Below, piece by piece: positions 27,110 to 37,611 of a stretch of 64,000 nt of DNA. The DNA is from Fibrobacter sp. UWH6. Its GTDB lineage: Bacteria > Fibrobacterota > Fibrobacteria > Fibrobacterales > Fibrobacteraceae. Positions within the stretch are counted from its first letter, which is position 1. Each line of letters opens with the position of its first letter. The stretch lies in NCBI RefSeq assembly GCF_900142465.1, contig NZ_FRAX01000005.1, forward strand, positions 1 to 64,000, in the 5' to 3' direction. The position numbers and the translations under genes are program-made. Below the pieces are notes generated by a model. That model searched no databases. It had not been told where the DNA came from and worked only from the letters and a program-made list of their open reading frames with translations.

Positions 27110-27146
27110 AACTGTAGACAAATATATACTAAAATTGTCCACAGTT
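27110..27146 (-). promoter_or_regulatory. PL11 promoter with imperfect inverted operator
   Basis: Arms AACTGTAGACAA (27110-27121) and TTGTCCACAGTT (27135-27146) are inverted repeats matching at 11 of 12 positions around a 13-nt AT-rich spacer. On the minus strand the spacer contains the -10 candidate TATATT (27126-27121), so a bound protein would cover the promoter core. Each arm matches the GTCTACAGTT core of the direct repeats at the TIGR02147 promoter. Confidence 0.65.
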
Positions 27147-27168
27147 ACACTTTTGTAAGATATTTTTA

Positions 27169-27183
27169 TTGACATTCTGTCAA
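27169..27183 (+). promoter_or_regulatory. TTGACA-TTC-TGTCAA palindrome upstream of the first hybrid kinase gene
   Basis: A perfect 6-bp inverted repeat with a 3-nt spacer in the divergent region. It may be a regulator site; its left half is also a consensus -35 hexamer on the plus strand, though no well-spaced -10 follows. The start of the kinase gene lies 109 nt downstream. Confidence 0.4.
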
Positions 27184-27291
27184 CATCCCTTTAAAAAATA
27201 CCCCGATATGGAATGATAAAATCGTTTAACATTTTTCATTTTTTCTTACAAAAAACTATCATTTATGATTGAATAGACTCTAGAGTGCCCT

Positions 27292-30200
27292 ATGAAAAGA
27301 TTTTTCTCATATTTTTTCGCAATTATTCTGGCTTTCGCCTACACAGCAAACGCCCAACCTGGGCCTAAAAATGTCCACAATCGTGGAGACAAGAAGCCAA
27401 AGACTGTCCGTGTAGGATACTATCAGAACGAAAGTTTTCAGGAAGGCGGACAGGGATCTCCGCTGTATGGCTTCGGTTACGAATATTACCAACGCATCGC
27501 CCAGTACTCTGGCTGGCGTTACGAGTATGTCTACGGACCCTATGAAGAACTCTATCAGAAATTCATTGACGGCGAAATAGACCTGTTTGCAGGTCTCGCC
27601 CGCACCCCGGAACGAGAGGCCAAAATGTTCTTCCCTCAAGCTCCCATGGGCCGCGACATCTACCACTTGATCAAGAAATCCAACAACACGTCTATTCACG
27701 AGGATCCTACCTCCCTCCAGGACAAGAAAATCGGGACACTCCGCGGAGCTATGGAACTGGCACTCATTACGCTTCTGCAATCCAGACATGTCAAAGCCAA
27801 CATTATCGTATTCGATGACATTAGTTCCCGAGACCAGGCCCTGAGCACAAATTCCATTGACGCCGCCATCGTTGAAAACGCAGGATCCAGTGTTCAGGAA
27901 GGTACAGAAACTTTCTTGAGAATGGGAAATACAAATTTTTATCTGTGCGTTACCAAGAAACGCCCCGACCTATTTGGTGAGTTAAACCGGGCCATCGGAC
28001 AGTTAATGACCGACGACCCGATTATCATGGCCAAACTGTACGACAAGTACATGCGCGCCGGTGCCGCCTCAAAAACATTGACATTGCCAGAAAAGATTTG
28101 GCTTGCAAACCACGACACCATCAGGATCGGCTATCTCCGCAACATGCTCCCCTACAGCGACGACAGGGATAACGACAAAAACGCGGAACAAAACCACTCA
28201 GACCGCATCGTAGCAAGCAGCGACAAGCCCTCAGGCATCGTGAGCGAAATATTCCCTGAAATGGCAGGTCACATCACTTCAAAAAAATTATTCCTCAAGT
28301 ATAAGGGATACGATTCCTACGATGAAATGATTTCCGCCCTTGTCAAGGGCGAACAGGACGTAGCCTTCCCTGCAGGAGGCAGTCTATATAGGGCAGAACA
28401 GGCGGGAATCCGAGAATCAGCCCCAGTCATACGATCCGAATTGAACCTAGTCTACAAGAACGTCTTCAACAAGAATACGGTTTCCAGTTTTGCAGTCAAC
28501 AAGAACAACAGGGTCATGGATTACAACATCCAGGACAACTTCCCCAATGCAAAAATCGTTTATTACAATTCAATCCAGGAGTGCCTTGACGCCGTACAGA
28601 AAGGCCAGGTCAATGCAACAATTCTAGGAAATCTCCGATCCATCCACCTACTAAAGAACCGCCAATATTCTAACCTGTCGGTTAAGTTGCTAAACATCCC
28701 CGACGACAAGTATTTCGGCGTTGCCAACGGAAACGAACCTTTCCTGAAGATATTGAATCGAGGAATTGCATTGACAGGCGCAGAATATACGTTAAACCTG
28801 GCCTATCAGTACGCAGAAAAACTGTATCAGCCGAGTCTAGTAGAAACAATTTCCGACCATGCAGCGCTCTTCTTCTCGCTGCTTGCCGCATTTTTCGTAT
28901 TGATATCCGCATTCATCATCAGCCGCTACAGACGAATCAAGAGGGAAACCGCCAGGGAAAAGGAACAAAACGAACGACTCAGTATGCAGTTGGACGTGAT
29001 TAACTCCATTAGCGACTTGTACCATAGTGTATTCCTGGTCAACATTCCCCAAAATACCTTCACCATTCTACATACATTCGAATCCATTGAAAAAGCCGTC
29101 GGACATTTAAGAAATGACGCCCAGCAGGCATTGAACCTGATGGCTGAGAACATGATTCAGGACAAGTTCAAGCCTATTATACGAGAATTCAACAATATCG
29201 CCAGCTGGAAAAACAAACTGGCAAATTCAGATTCCATTTATGAAGAGTACGTCGGTAAAATTCAAGGTTGGTGCGGAGTCAGCATCATTGTAGCCCGTCG
29301 CAACGAAAAGGGCGAGCCGACGCACGTACTCTACATTTCACAGGAAATCAACCGTCAGAAAAAGACGGAACAGAACCTGCAGGAAGCTCTTGAACAGGCG
29401 GAACAGGCAAACAAGGCCAAGACGTTCTTCCTGAACAACATGAGCCACGATATCCGCACCCCCATGAATGCCATTATCGGTTTCACGACACTCGCCGCCA
29501 CTCACATGGACGACAAGGAAAAACTTTCTGACTACCTCGGAAAGATTACCACCTCCAGTGAACATCTCCTGTCCCTGATTAACGACGTTCTTGACATGCG
29601 CCGCATCGAAAGCGGGAAGGTCAAGTTGGAAGAACGCGAATGTCATCTGCCTGACCTGCTCCACGACATCAAGACTATCGTACAGGCAAACATCCTCCGC
29701 AAACAGCAGGAGCTGTTTATCGACGCCATGGACGTAGTCAACGAAGACGTCATTGTAGACAAACTCCGTCTAAACCAGGTCTTGTTAAACCTTCTGAGCA
29801 ATGCAATCAAGTTCACCCATAACGGAGGCACAATTAGCCTGAGGGTTCTTGAAAAGCCTTGCACCACTAAGGATTACGCCCGATACGAGTTCAGCGTCAA
29901 GGACAACGGTATCGGTATTAGCGAAGAATTCCAGAAGCATATTTTTGATGCTTTCTCCAGAGAAGAATCCTCCACTGTTTCCGGCATCCAGGGAACTGGC
30001 CTGGGTATGGCCATTACCAAGAACATCGTCAATATGATGAACGGAAACATCGAAATCGTTTCTGCAGAAGGTAAAGGCACAGAATTTATCGTCTCCCTGG
30101 AATTTAAACTGTGTAAGGGTCCCACAAGAAACGTTTCCGTATCTCAGCTTATGGGCTTGAGAGCCCTGATTGTCGATGACGATTCCAACACCTGCCTAAG

Positions 30201-30945
30201 TGTAAGCAAGATGTTGAGAACTATCGGCATGCGCCCGGAATGGACAATATCCGGAAGAGAAGCTGTCCTTAGAACCCAAGACGCAGTGGATCAGGGAGAA
30301 GACTTCCACACGTTCATTATTGACTGGCAGATGCCGGACATGAACGGCATTGAAACCGTACGCCGAATCCGCAAGATTATCGGAGAAGGAAAACAGATTA
30401 TTATCCTTACCGCATATGACTGGAGCGAAATTGAAGAAGAAGCACTTAAGGCTGGCGTAACCGCGTTCTGTTCTAAGCCGCTATTCATGTCGGAACTGCG
30501 CGATGTATTGACCAGACCGGCCGGAACTGCCAAGAATAAAACTGTCAACGGATACGACTTCGAGGGAGCACCCATCTTACTGGCAGAAGACAACCCGCTT
30601 AACCAGGAAATCGCTTCTACGCTGCTTACCGAAGCCGGCTTTGAAGTGACCGTAGTGAACAACGGTAAAGAAGCTGTCGATAAAATCAACGAAGTTCCGG
30701 CAAACACTTTCAAGCTGATCCTGATGGACATCCAGATGCCCATTATGGACGGTTACGAAGCTTCCAGACAAATTAGAAGTCTAGCCGATTCCGAGAAGTC
30801 TACTATTCCTATTGTCGCCATGACGGCGAATGCCTTTGACGAAGACCGCAAGAAGGCCTTTGACGCAGGAATGAACGGACATGTGGCAAAGCCCATCAAC
30901 GTGGAAAAGCTGATGGAGACTCTCAAGATCATCTTGAAAAATTAA
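27292..30945 (+). CDS. Hybrid histidine kinase with two periplasmic solute-binding domains and two receiver domains (EvgS/BvgS-like)
   Basis: 1217 residues. Signal peptide (1-21), two periplasmic solute-binding (SBP_bac_3) domains (about 38-262 and 275-515), one membrane helix (about 521-547), a PAS-like segment (about 565-690), HisKA with phospho-His in [15 protein letters not shown] (about 716), HATPase (N box [11 protein letters not shown] boxes DNGIGI and GTGLGM), then two receivers with Asp in FIIDWQMP (about 1008) and LILMDIQMP (about 1143). There is no HPt and no DNA-binding output, so the phosphate must pass to proteins encoded elsewhere. First of three tandem kinases, divergent from the pectin operon; sensing of pectin-derived ligands is only a positional inference. 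Confidence 0.93.
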   Translation: MKRFFSYFFAIILAFAYTANAQPGPKNVHNRGDKKPKTVRVGYYQNESFQEGGQGSPLYGFGYEYYQRIAQYSGWRYEYVYGPYEELYQKFIDGEIDLFAGLARTPEREAKMFFPQAPMGRDIYHLIKKSNNTSIHEDPTSLQDKKIGTLRGAMELALITLLQSRHVKANIIVFDDISSRDQALSTNSIDAAIVENAGSSVQEGTETFLRMGNTNFYLCVTKKRPDLFGELNRAIGQLMTDDPIIMAKLYDKYMRAGAASKTLTLPEKIWLANHDTIRIGYLRNMLPYSDDRDNDKNAEQNHSDRIVASSDKPSGIVSEIFPEMAGHITSKKLFLKYKGYDSYDEMISALVKGEQDVAFPAGGSLYRAEQAGIRESAPVIRSELNLVYKNVFNKNTVSSFAVNKNNRVMDYNIQDNFPNAKIVYYNSIQECLDAVQKGQVNATILGNLRSIHLLKNRQYSNLSVKLLNIPDDKYFGVANGNEPFLKILNRGIALTGAEYTLNLAYQYAEKLYQPSLVETISDHAALFFSLLAAFFVLISAFIISRYRRIKRETAREKEQNERLSMQLDVINSISDLYHSVFLVNIPQNTFTILHTFESIEKAVGHLRNDAQQALNLMAENMIQDKFKPIIREFNNIASWKNKLANSDSIYEEYVGKIQGWCGVSIIVARRNEKGEPTHVLYISQEINRQKKTEQNLQEALEQAEQANKAKTFFLNNMSHDIRTPMNAIIGFTTLAATHMDDKEKLSDYLGKITTSSEHLLSLINDVLDMRRIESGKVKLEERECHLPDLLHDIKTIVQANILRKQQELFIDAMDVVNEDVIVDKLRLNQVLLNLLSNAIKFTHNGGTISLRVLEKPCTTKDYARYEFSVKDNGIGISEEFQKHIFDAFSREESSTVSGIQGTGLGMAITKNIVNMMNGNIEIVSAEGKGTEFIVSLEFKLCKGPTRNVSVSQLMGLRALIVDDDSNTCLSVSKMLRTIGMRPEWTISGREAVLRTQDAVDQGEDFHTFIIDWQMPDMNGIETVRRIRKIIGEGKQIIILTAYDWSEIEEEALKAGVTAFCSKPLFMSELRDVLTRPAGTAKNKTVNGYDFEGAPILLAEDNPLNQEIASTLLTEAGFEVTVVNNGKEAVDKINEVPANTFKLILMDIQMPIMDGYEASRQIRSLADSEKSTIPIVAMTANAFDEDRKKAFDAGMNGHVAKPINVEKLMETLKIILKN

Positions 30946-31029
30946 TCAGCAGACCTTTCTAAAAGGGCTTTAGTAATATTTAAATAAGATTTCTATTCTA
31001 TATTTCAAACCAAGCTGTAAAGGTTTGGT

Positions 31030-33855
31030 ATGATTCGTAGTAAAGTTGAGCCCCTGTCTATTGTAAGACTCTTATTACTCGTGGCAACATTCGTCGTGAT
31101 GTTCGCCAGTAGCCCGGCCGTCGCCGATTCCGCGGAAAAAATCGTCAAGGTCGGCTGGTACCATAGCGATATGTTCCAAGAGGGAATGAGCGACGATGAG
31201 CCCAAAAGAGGTTACGCCTACGAATACCTTCTAAAAATCGCAGACTACAGCGGTTGGCAGTTCTCTTACGAGTACGGCCAATGGGTCGACCTATTAGAAA
31301 AACTTGAAAACGGCGACATCGACGTCCTTGCCGGAGTTTCGTACACCAAGGAACGTAGCTCCAAGATGCTGTTTCCCATTCATGCCATGGGAACCGACAG
31401 ATACTACCTGTATCAGCACGACAAAAAGCGGACCATGGACGTTTCCGACATCACGACCTTTATCGGGAAAAAAATCGGTTGTATCAACAACAACCGCATG
31501 ACCACGCACCTGATCCAATGGGCCGAAGAAAACCAGGCAAGCCTAGACTACATCTACTATGACGGATTCCGCGGACGAGACGAAGATTTCACCAACGGTA
31601 AACTAGACGGCATTGTCGCAACAGACAACAACATCAACACCACCGTTGGTTACTCGCCCGTAGCCAAAGTGGGTGAAGAACCATTCTACCTGGCCGTTGC
31701 CAAGAAGCGCAAGGACCTCTTGACCGACTTAAATCGATCTCTTGAAATTTTGCAAGAGATGAACCCCTATTTTCTTCAAAGTCTACAGTACAAAAGCTAT
31801 GGGGCCACCATGGCCAATAGCCAACTTTCTGAAGAAGAGTTGCAGTGGGTTTCTACCCATGACACACTGCGCATCGGATATCTAGGAGACTACCTCCCCT
31901 ACAGCAAGAGCGATAAGGACGGAAACGCCTACGGGCTGATCACCGAAGTTATGGACGCCGCTCTCGACCATCTAAAACTAAGGGATTCGCTCGTCGTATC
32001 CTACCAGTCGTTCTACAGTTTCCAGCCAATGATCGACGCACTGACCGAAAATCAAATTGACGCAATTTTCCCCATCGGAGGGCAAATCTGGGATATTGAC
32101 AGAAGTGGAATGAACACTACCACCGCAGTGGTTTCAACAGGGTTAGACCTTGTCTACCAGGGTAACTTAAGTCAAGAAAAGATCAAACTTTTTGCAATCA
32201 ACAAGAACAACGAACTGCAAGAAAAATTCGTCAAGAGAAACTACCCCGACGCAGAAATTCTTTACAAGAATTCAATCGAAGATGCTCTTTATGCAGTCAA
32301 GAACGAAAACGCGGTCACCATCATCAACGGCCTTCGCGTAAATTTGATTCGCAGCAACAGCGAATTCAACAACCTCTCATTGATGCAATTGAACGCCTCC
32401 GGCAACAGCTACCTGGGCGTCAAGAAGGGGAATGTGGGCCTGCTCCTCCTACTGAACCGAGGTCTAAAGTTGACCGGCCGAGATTTTGGCATCAATACAG
32501 CCTACAAATACATGGACGAATTCTACAACGTCACATTCATTGATTTTGTAAAAAGCCGCATTATTTCCATCGGTTCAATTTTCCTTGGAATTATGTTGCT
32601 CATCATAATTCTTCTTAACAGAAACATCTACCACACCAAAAAAGATGCACTTGAAAAAGAAAGGCTGAACAAAAAACTGGAATTTTCTCGCAAACAGGCA
32701 GAAGAAGCGAATAACGCCAAAACAACGTTCCTGTTCAACATGAGCCATGACATTCGAACCCCCATGAATGCCATCATAGGCTTCACAGACCTTCTGCAAA
32801 AATACCAGGAAGATCCAGAGAAACGAAACAATTACCTCAAGAAAATCCAAGACTCCAGTACAACACTCCTGTCCATCATTAACAACGTGTTGGAAATGGC
32901 TCGCATTGAAAAGGGCGCCGAAAAAATTGAAGAAAACGCCTGGAGTACGGAACAGTTTAACGACACCTTATTTTCCGTTTTTCAGGAAATGATGAAGAAC
33001 AAGGGAATCAAGTTCACCCGAACCATAGAAGTCCAGCACCACAACGTGTTGTGTGACACTATCAAAATGCGTGAAATATTCCTGAACATTCTTTCCAACG
33101 CCTACAAATACACCACCTACGGTGGCAGTGTCCATATGAACTTGAAGGAACTGCCCTACAATACCGAGGGATGGTGTCTCTATCAAACCACAATTACCGA
33201 CACCGGTTGTGGTATGTCCAAGGAATTCCTCCCCCATGTATTTGAAGAATTCGCTCGAGAAAATACCTCTATCGGAAATAGGATTGAAGGTTCTGGTCTT
33301 GGCATGTCAATCGTCAAGAGACTTGTGGATCTGATGAACGGAACCATAGAAGTCCATAGCGAAAAGGGAATCGGAACCACATTCATTGTTACGGTTCCCC
33401 ACAAGATTGCACGCGAAGAGGATTTGCTAGTTCATGCAAATAAAAAATTCAGTCAGGAATCCTTCAAGGGTTATAGAGTTCTTCTGGCCGAAGACAACGA
33501 TCTAAATGCAGAAATCACCACAACACTTCTGACGGAGGTGGGATTCGCTGTAGATCGCGCCGTAGACGGGCATTGTTGTGCAGAACTGTTAAGCAAGGCA
33601 AGCGACAATTACTACAACATAATCCTTATGGACATCCAGATGCCCAAAATTAACGGTTATGAAGCAACTCGCATTATCCGCAGTCTGAGCGACACCAAGA
33701 AAGCGACAATTCCAATTATTGCTCTCACAGCTAACGCATTCGAAGAAGATAAACGAGCCGCATTTATGGCAGGCATGAACGGCCACCTATCCAAGCCAAT
33801 CAATGTCAAAATGCTCTTGCAGGAACTTACGAGAATTCTCGGTAACCAAAACTAG
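31030..33855 (+). CDS. Hybrid histidine kinase with two periplasmic solute-binding domains and one receiver
   Basis: 941 residues; paralogue of the upstream kinase. Signal peptide (about 1-34), two solute-binding domains (about 38-262 and 275-500), membrane helix (about 510-532), a short coiled linker directly into HisKA (phospho-His in MSHDIRTP, about 570), HATPase (NILSNAYKYT, DTGCGM, GSGLGM) and a single receiver with Asp in IILMDIQMP (about 866). It lacks the PAS-like segment and the first receiver of its neighbour. AAAGG lies about 8 nt before the ATG, and 84 nt separate it from the upstream gene. Confidence 0.93.
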   Translation: MIRSKVEPLSIVRLLLLVATFVVMFASSPAVADSAEKIVKVGWYHSDMFQEGMSDDEPKRGYAYEYLLKIADYSGWQFSYEYGQWVDLLEKLENGDIDVLAGVSYTKERSSKMLFPIHAMGTDRYYLYQHDKKRTMDVSDITTFIGKKIGCINNNRMTTHLIQWAEENQASLDYIYYDGFRGRDEDFTNGKLDGIVATDNNINTTVGYSPVAKVGEEPFYLAVAKKRKDLLTDLNRSLEILQEMNPYFLQSLQYKSYGATMANSQLSEEELQWVSTHDTLRIGYLGDYLPYSKSDKDGNAYGLITEVMDAALDHLKLRDSLVVSYQSFYSFQPMIDALTENQIDAIFPIGGQIWDIDRSGMNTTTAVVSTGLDLVYQGNLSQEKIKLFAINKNNELQEKFVKRNYPDAEILYKNSIEDALYAVKNENAVTIINGLRVNLIRSNSEFNNLSLMQLNASGNSYLGVKKGNVGLLLLLNRGLKLTGRDFGINTAYKYMDEFYNVTFIDFVKSRIISIGSIFLGIMLLIIILLNRNIYHTKKDALEKERLNKKLEFSRKQAEEANNAKTTFLFNMSHDIRTPMNAIIGFTDLLQKYQEDPEKRNNYLKKIQDSSTTLLSIINNVLEMARIEKGAEKIEENAWSTEQFNDTLFSVFQEMMKNKGIKFTRTIEVQHHNVLCDTIKMREIFLNILSNAYKYTTYGGSVHMNLKELPYNTEGWCLYQTTITDTGCGMSKEFLPHVFEEFARENTSIGNRIEGSGLGMSIVKRLVDLMNGTIEVHSEKGIGTTFIVTVPHKIAREEDLLVHANKKFSQESFKGYRVLLAEDNDLNAEITTTLLTEVGFAVDRAVDGHCCAELLSKASDNYYNIILMDIQMPKINGYEATRIIRSLSDTKKATIPIIALTANAFEEDKRAAFMAGMNGHLSKPINVKMLLQELTRILGNQN

Positions 33856-33866
33856 AGAAGGAGTCC

Positions 33867-35942
33867 ATGACACAACCATCTAACAAAAATTCAAGATCCG
33901 ACAAGATTCATGTTTATCTGCCCCTAGTTTTCATTTGCGTTGTACTGGAATCGATATTCATCATTTCCACCTATTTCTCCGTAGAAAAACAAATCAAGAC
34001 AGAAGCCAAGGCCCACGCAGAAGAGATTGTGGCCAGCATCCAGAGCGAGCTCAACAAGAGTTTTGAAACGACCAAGTTGTTGATTGACCTCCACAAAGTT
34101 TATGGGGACGTATTCCTTAAAGACTTTAACGAAATCTGCCTAGAACTGACCCGCGACAATCTGGCCATCGGTAGCATGTACTTTGCACCCAAGGGAATCA
34201 TCAAGTATGCATTCCCCGACGAAGTGGATTCTGCTACGGCGAATTTCAATATGTTAGAAGATCCCGTTCAGGGATTAAAGTCACAAAAAGCCCTAGAAGA
34301 CCGCAAGGCAACCATTGCCGGCCCCCACAACCTGATAGAAGGCGGCGAAGGCTTTATCCTACGAAATCCTGCCTTTATCAACGAAGAATTCATTGGATTT
34401 TCCATTGTCGTTCTGGACAAAGGTTTACTTCTGAACCAGATATCGAACAATCTCCATTTTTCTAATTACAATTTTGCCGTATGGAAGGAACCGGACTCCA
34501 CTGCAGTTCTAGATAAAAATGGATTTATCCTGACCAATTTCAACAACGGAAAGATTGGTAAGGATGTTCAGCTATCATTTGACATTCTTAACGATACCTG
34601 GCACATTACCTTGGAACCTATAGGTGGTTGGAACACCCTAAAGGCAATGAGGGGATCCCTTCTCACATCGTTCCTGATTTTAGCAACACTACTTTTCCTG
34701 TTATACATGCATTCCCTTGCAGCAGTCCGCAAAAGAGAACTGCAGATGCAGATTTTTGCTAACAAGGCAAAAAGCAGTTTCCTCTTTAGCATGAGCCACG
34801 ACATTCGTACACCCATGAACGCCATCATCGGCTTTGCCAACCTGATGCAAAAGAATTTAGGCAATCCAGAAAAAATCGCAGACTATCTAAACAAGCTTCA
34901 GGCCTCCAGCAAATTTCTCCTTTCCCTAATCAACAATGTTCTTGAAATGGCCCGCATCGAAAGCGGTAAGATGACTCTTGAAGAAGACATCATCTATGTA
35001 AAGAATTTCCAGAATGTTACCGATGCCGTATTCACCGATCTCGCACACGAAAAAGGGCTGGATTTTCGCAACGATTCTAACCTGATCAACGATTACGTCA
35101 TCGGCGACGAAATGAAGATTAGGGAACTAGTGTTAAATATCGTAAGCAACGCCATCAAGTACACCCCTTCTGGCGGCTTTGTTCACCTATCCCTGACAGA
35201 ATCTAAATGCGATCGACCCGGCTACACCATGTATACAGCCATCGCAGAAGATTCAGGCATCGGCATCAACAAGGATTACCTCCCCCACATCTTCGAGGAA
35301 TTCTCTCGAGAAAAAAATTCCACGGAGAGCAAGATTAGCGGAAGTGGTCTTGGCATGCCCATTGTCAAGCGCCTGATCGATTTAATGAACGGCACCATAG
35401 ACATTCAGAGTAAAGTCGGCAAAGGAACGAAGATAACCATCGTTCTTTACCTGCGTCTCCCCACGGCCGAACAAATTTACGCCGCAAAACAGGTAAACGA
35501 GAACGCCAACGGGAAAGTCCACGAAGAATCAACCTCGGAATCCAAATCCTTCCAGGGGAAGCGAATTCTCCTCGTAGAAGATAACGACCTAAACGCAGAA
35601 ATTGCAGAAGCACTCCTTGAAGAACTAGGATTCACCATAGAACGAGCAGCCGACGGGCAATCCTGTATCAAGATGATAGAGGCCCAGGATTACAATTATT
35701 ATGACATAGTTCTCATGGACATTCAAATGCCGATTATGGATGGGTATGAAGCCACTCGACATATTAGGCAATTCAAGAATAAAAACAAGCGAAAAATTCC
35801 CATTGTGGCCATGACAGCAAACGCCTTTGACGAAGATCGTCAGAAAGCACTGAATATCGGTATGAATGGGCATGTCGCAAAACCAATCAACACCGCTGAT
35901 TTGGTAAAGGCATTGACCAACGCACTTTCGGACAGGCAATAA
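33867..35942 (+). CDS. CHASE-domain hybrid histidine kinase with one receiver
   Basis: 691 residues. Two membrane helices (about 12-32 and 265-285) flank a periplasmic CHASE-like domain, recognised by MYFAPKGIIKYAFP, ATIAGPHNLIEGGEGF and FIGFSIVVLDKGLLL. Then come HisKA ([19 protein letters not shown], about 308), HATPase (NIVSNAIKYT, DSGIGI, GSGLGM) and a receiver with Asp in DIVLMDIQMP (about 615). The kinase half is closely related to the two upstream kinases, but the sensor is a different type. AGAAGGAG precedes the ATG and the gap to the upstream gene is only 11 nt, so it is co-transcribed with it. Confidence 0.92.
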   Translation: MTQPSNKNSRSDKIHVYLPLVFICVVLESIFIISTYFSVEKQIKTEAKAHAEEIVASIQSELNKSFETTKLLIDLHKVYGDVFLKDFNEICLELTRDNLAIGSMYFAPKGIIKYAFPDEVDSATANFNMLEDPVQGLKSQKALEDRKATIAGPHNLIEGGEGFILRNPAFINEEFIGFSIVVLDKGLLLNQISNNLHFSNYNFAVWKEPDSTAVLDKNGFILTNFNNGKIGKDVQLSFDILNDTWHITLEPIGGWNTLKAMRGSLLTSFLILATLLFLLYMHSLAAVRKRELQMQIFANKAKSSFLFSMSHDIRTPMNAIIGFANLMQKNLGNPEKIADYLNKLQASSKFLLSLINNVLEMARIESGKMTLEEDIIYVKNFQNVTDAVFTDLAHEKGLDFRNDSNLINDYVIGDEMKIRELVLNIVSNAIKYTPSGGFVHLSLTESKCDRPGYTMYTAIAEDSGIGINKDYLPHIFEEFSREKNSTESKISGSGLGMPIVKRLIDLMNGTIDIQSKVGKGTKITIVLYLRLPTAEQIYAAKQVNENANGKVHEESTSESKSFQGKRILLVEDNDLNAEIAEALLEELGFTIERAADGQSCIKMIEAQDYNYYDIVLMDIQMPIMDGYEATRHIRQFKNKNKRKIPIVAMTANAFDEDRQKALNIGMNGHVAKPINTADLVKALTNALSDRQ

Positions 35943-35963
35943 TTTTTTAAATTTGCCCCCACT

Positions 35964-36956
35964 ATGCCCGAATGGTTTAAAAATTTTTCCTGGGAACGAA
36001 TATTCGACGCATTGGCCGCCGTTTCTCCGACCCCTATAAAGATTGCAGTAATCGCTGGCAAGTCTTTCCTGTATTTCCATGGTCTTACCCGTGCAGCAGC
36101 CTTGACCTACACCAGTTTCTTGGCTGTGGTCCCCATGCTGATCCTGCTGACTTCCATAACTATTTCTGCCGGCTTTGGTAGTTTCTTCTCTGATTACCTC
36201 CCCCACCTCTTTGACATTCTTGATTTGGACTGGCCCACAGAACCCCTGGTAGCCATCGTGCAGAATGCAGAACACGTACCTATCGGTCGACTGGGCTTCA
36301 TCGGCGCATTGGGTCTTTTCGTCACCTTCATTCTGTCTTTCGGAAGTCTGGAATCCAATTTCAACGTCGTTTGGGAAAACAAGACTTCTCGCCCCCTCCA
36401 CAAGCAGATCCGTATCGCCATCCCCCTGTTGCTGGTATATGCAGGCATCATCGGCATTTACGCAGGTCTTGTAAACCAGCTGCAGGAAGCCCTTTCCCTG
36501 ATCGTGGTAGATGGTTTGCATTTCCCGCCCTCTGTCATCAAGACCCTCATTAATGCATTCTGGTTCTCTTCTTTCCAGTTTGCTGTAATCTTGATGATTT
36601 TCATGGTATTGTACGCCTTGCCGGCCCGGCCCGCAGAAAAGCGATCCTACACCAAGAAGCAACTGATATTGACCTCTATCGGAGTATCCCTGCTGGCCTG
36701 GATCTGCATTATCGCCTATGTGAAGATTTTGGTGCTCATCCAGACCGCACTGGTCACAAGAATGTCTATTTTCTATGGGTCCTTAGCTTTTATTCCCCTG
36801 GTGCTTTTCCTCGTTTTCGGAATCTGGATTATCATCTTGTGCGGCAACAGTCTGGTATGGACCATTTGCAACTGGCCCGAAGCCGCAAACCGTACCTGGA
36901 ACTGGGATGGAATTACAGCCGAAGGGCACGGACTTACAACGGAGGATCGTCTATGA
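35964..36956 (+). CDS. YihY/BrkB-family inner membrane protein
   Basis: 330 residues with about six membrane helices. Family hallmarks include GLTRAAALTYTSFLAVVPMLILL near the N-terminus and the aromatic-rich SIFYGSLAFIPLVLFLVFGIWIIILCGN near the end. Function is not settled; older names (RNase BN, BrkB) are misleading. No SD is seen; TAAATT ends 10 nt before the ATG, giving at most a very short leader. Its stop overlaps the next start (ATGA). Confidence 0.88.
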   Translation: MPEWFKNFSWERIFDALAAVSPTPIKIAVIAGKSFLYFHGLTRAAALTYTSFLAVVPMLILLTSITISAGFGSFFSDYLPHLFDILDLDWPTEPLVAIVQNAEHVPIGRLGFIGALGLFVTFILSFGSLESNFNVVWENKTSRPLHKQIRIAIPLLLVYAGIIGIYAGLVNQLQEALSLIVVDGLHFPPSVIKTLINAFWFSSFQFAVILMIFMVLYALPARPAEKRSYTKKQLILTSIGVSLLAWICIIAYVKILVLIQTALVTRMSIFYGSLAFIPLVLFLVFGIWIIILCGNSLVWTICNWPEAANRTWNWDGITAEGHGLTTEDRL

Positions 36957-37552
36957 TTTTCAAGAAGATTTTGATTACGGGCCTTGCCCTCATGGGTCTG
37001 GCATCCACCGCCAACGCCGAACTGCAATCAGTCAAGTTCACCCCCGAAGAAAAGGTGAATGACGGTTGGAAGGCCTTCCTTGGCATCGGTGGAGGTAATT
37101 CCCTGGTTGCTGACGACGGAGCCATCTTCGCCAATCTGCGAATCGGTATCCAGTGGAACAACCTGCTGGCCTCCGGCCTTTTCGCCAACTTCCTCATCAG
37201 CGACATTCGCAATTATAATGTGTCCCAGAAGCAGATGTTGGACTACAATTCCTTTGGAGCCTTCATCGAACTGTTCCCGGTGCGCATCAATGAAGCATTC
37301 AGCATTTCCGTTCCCATCGAAGTGGGTGGCGGCGCCATCAATGTCATCGAAAATGGCGACAACAATTTTTCTTCCGAAGATTACTTCTTTGTAGCCGATA
37401 TGGCCGTTCACTTCAACTACCGCGTTACCAAGATGCTGGAAGTTTCTGTGGGTGGCGGTTATCGCATGTTCAACGGCATCGAAGAAAACGGATTGGAAAA
37501 TCTGGACTTCTGCACCCCCTTTGGCGAACTCCGCTTTACCATTAAGGAATAG
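36953..37552 (+). CDS. Small secreted outer-membrane-barrel-like protein
   Basis: 199 residues: signal peptide (about 1-22, ending STANA) followed by alternating hydrophobic strands with Gly and aromatic residues (AFLGIGGGN, IGIQWNNLLASGLFANFL, LEVSVGGGYRMF, FGELRFTIKE), the pattern of a small beta barrel. No named family recognised. The start ATG overlaps the upstream stop and has GGAGG 7 nt upstream inside the yihY-like gene; earlier in-frame starts would run through that gene without a signal peptide. Confidence 0.75.
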   Translation: MIFKKILITGLALMGLASTANAELQSVKFTPEEKVNDGWKAFLGIGGGNSLVADDGAIFANLRIGIQWNNLLASGLFANFLISDIRNYNVSQKQMLDYNSFGAFIELFPVRINEAFSISVPIEVGGGAINVIENGDNNFSSEDYFFVADMAVHFNYRVTKMLEVSVGGGYRMFNGIEENGLENLDFCTPFGELRFTIKE

Positions 37553-37611
37553 GGTTCAGTACGTCTGACTTTATAACACTTCGTGGATGCAGACTCCACA
37601 ACCTAAGGAAT

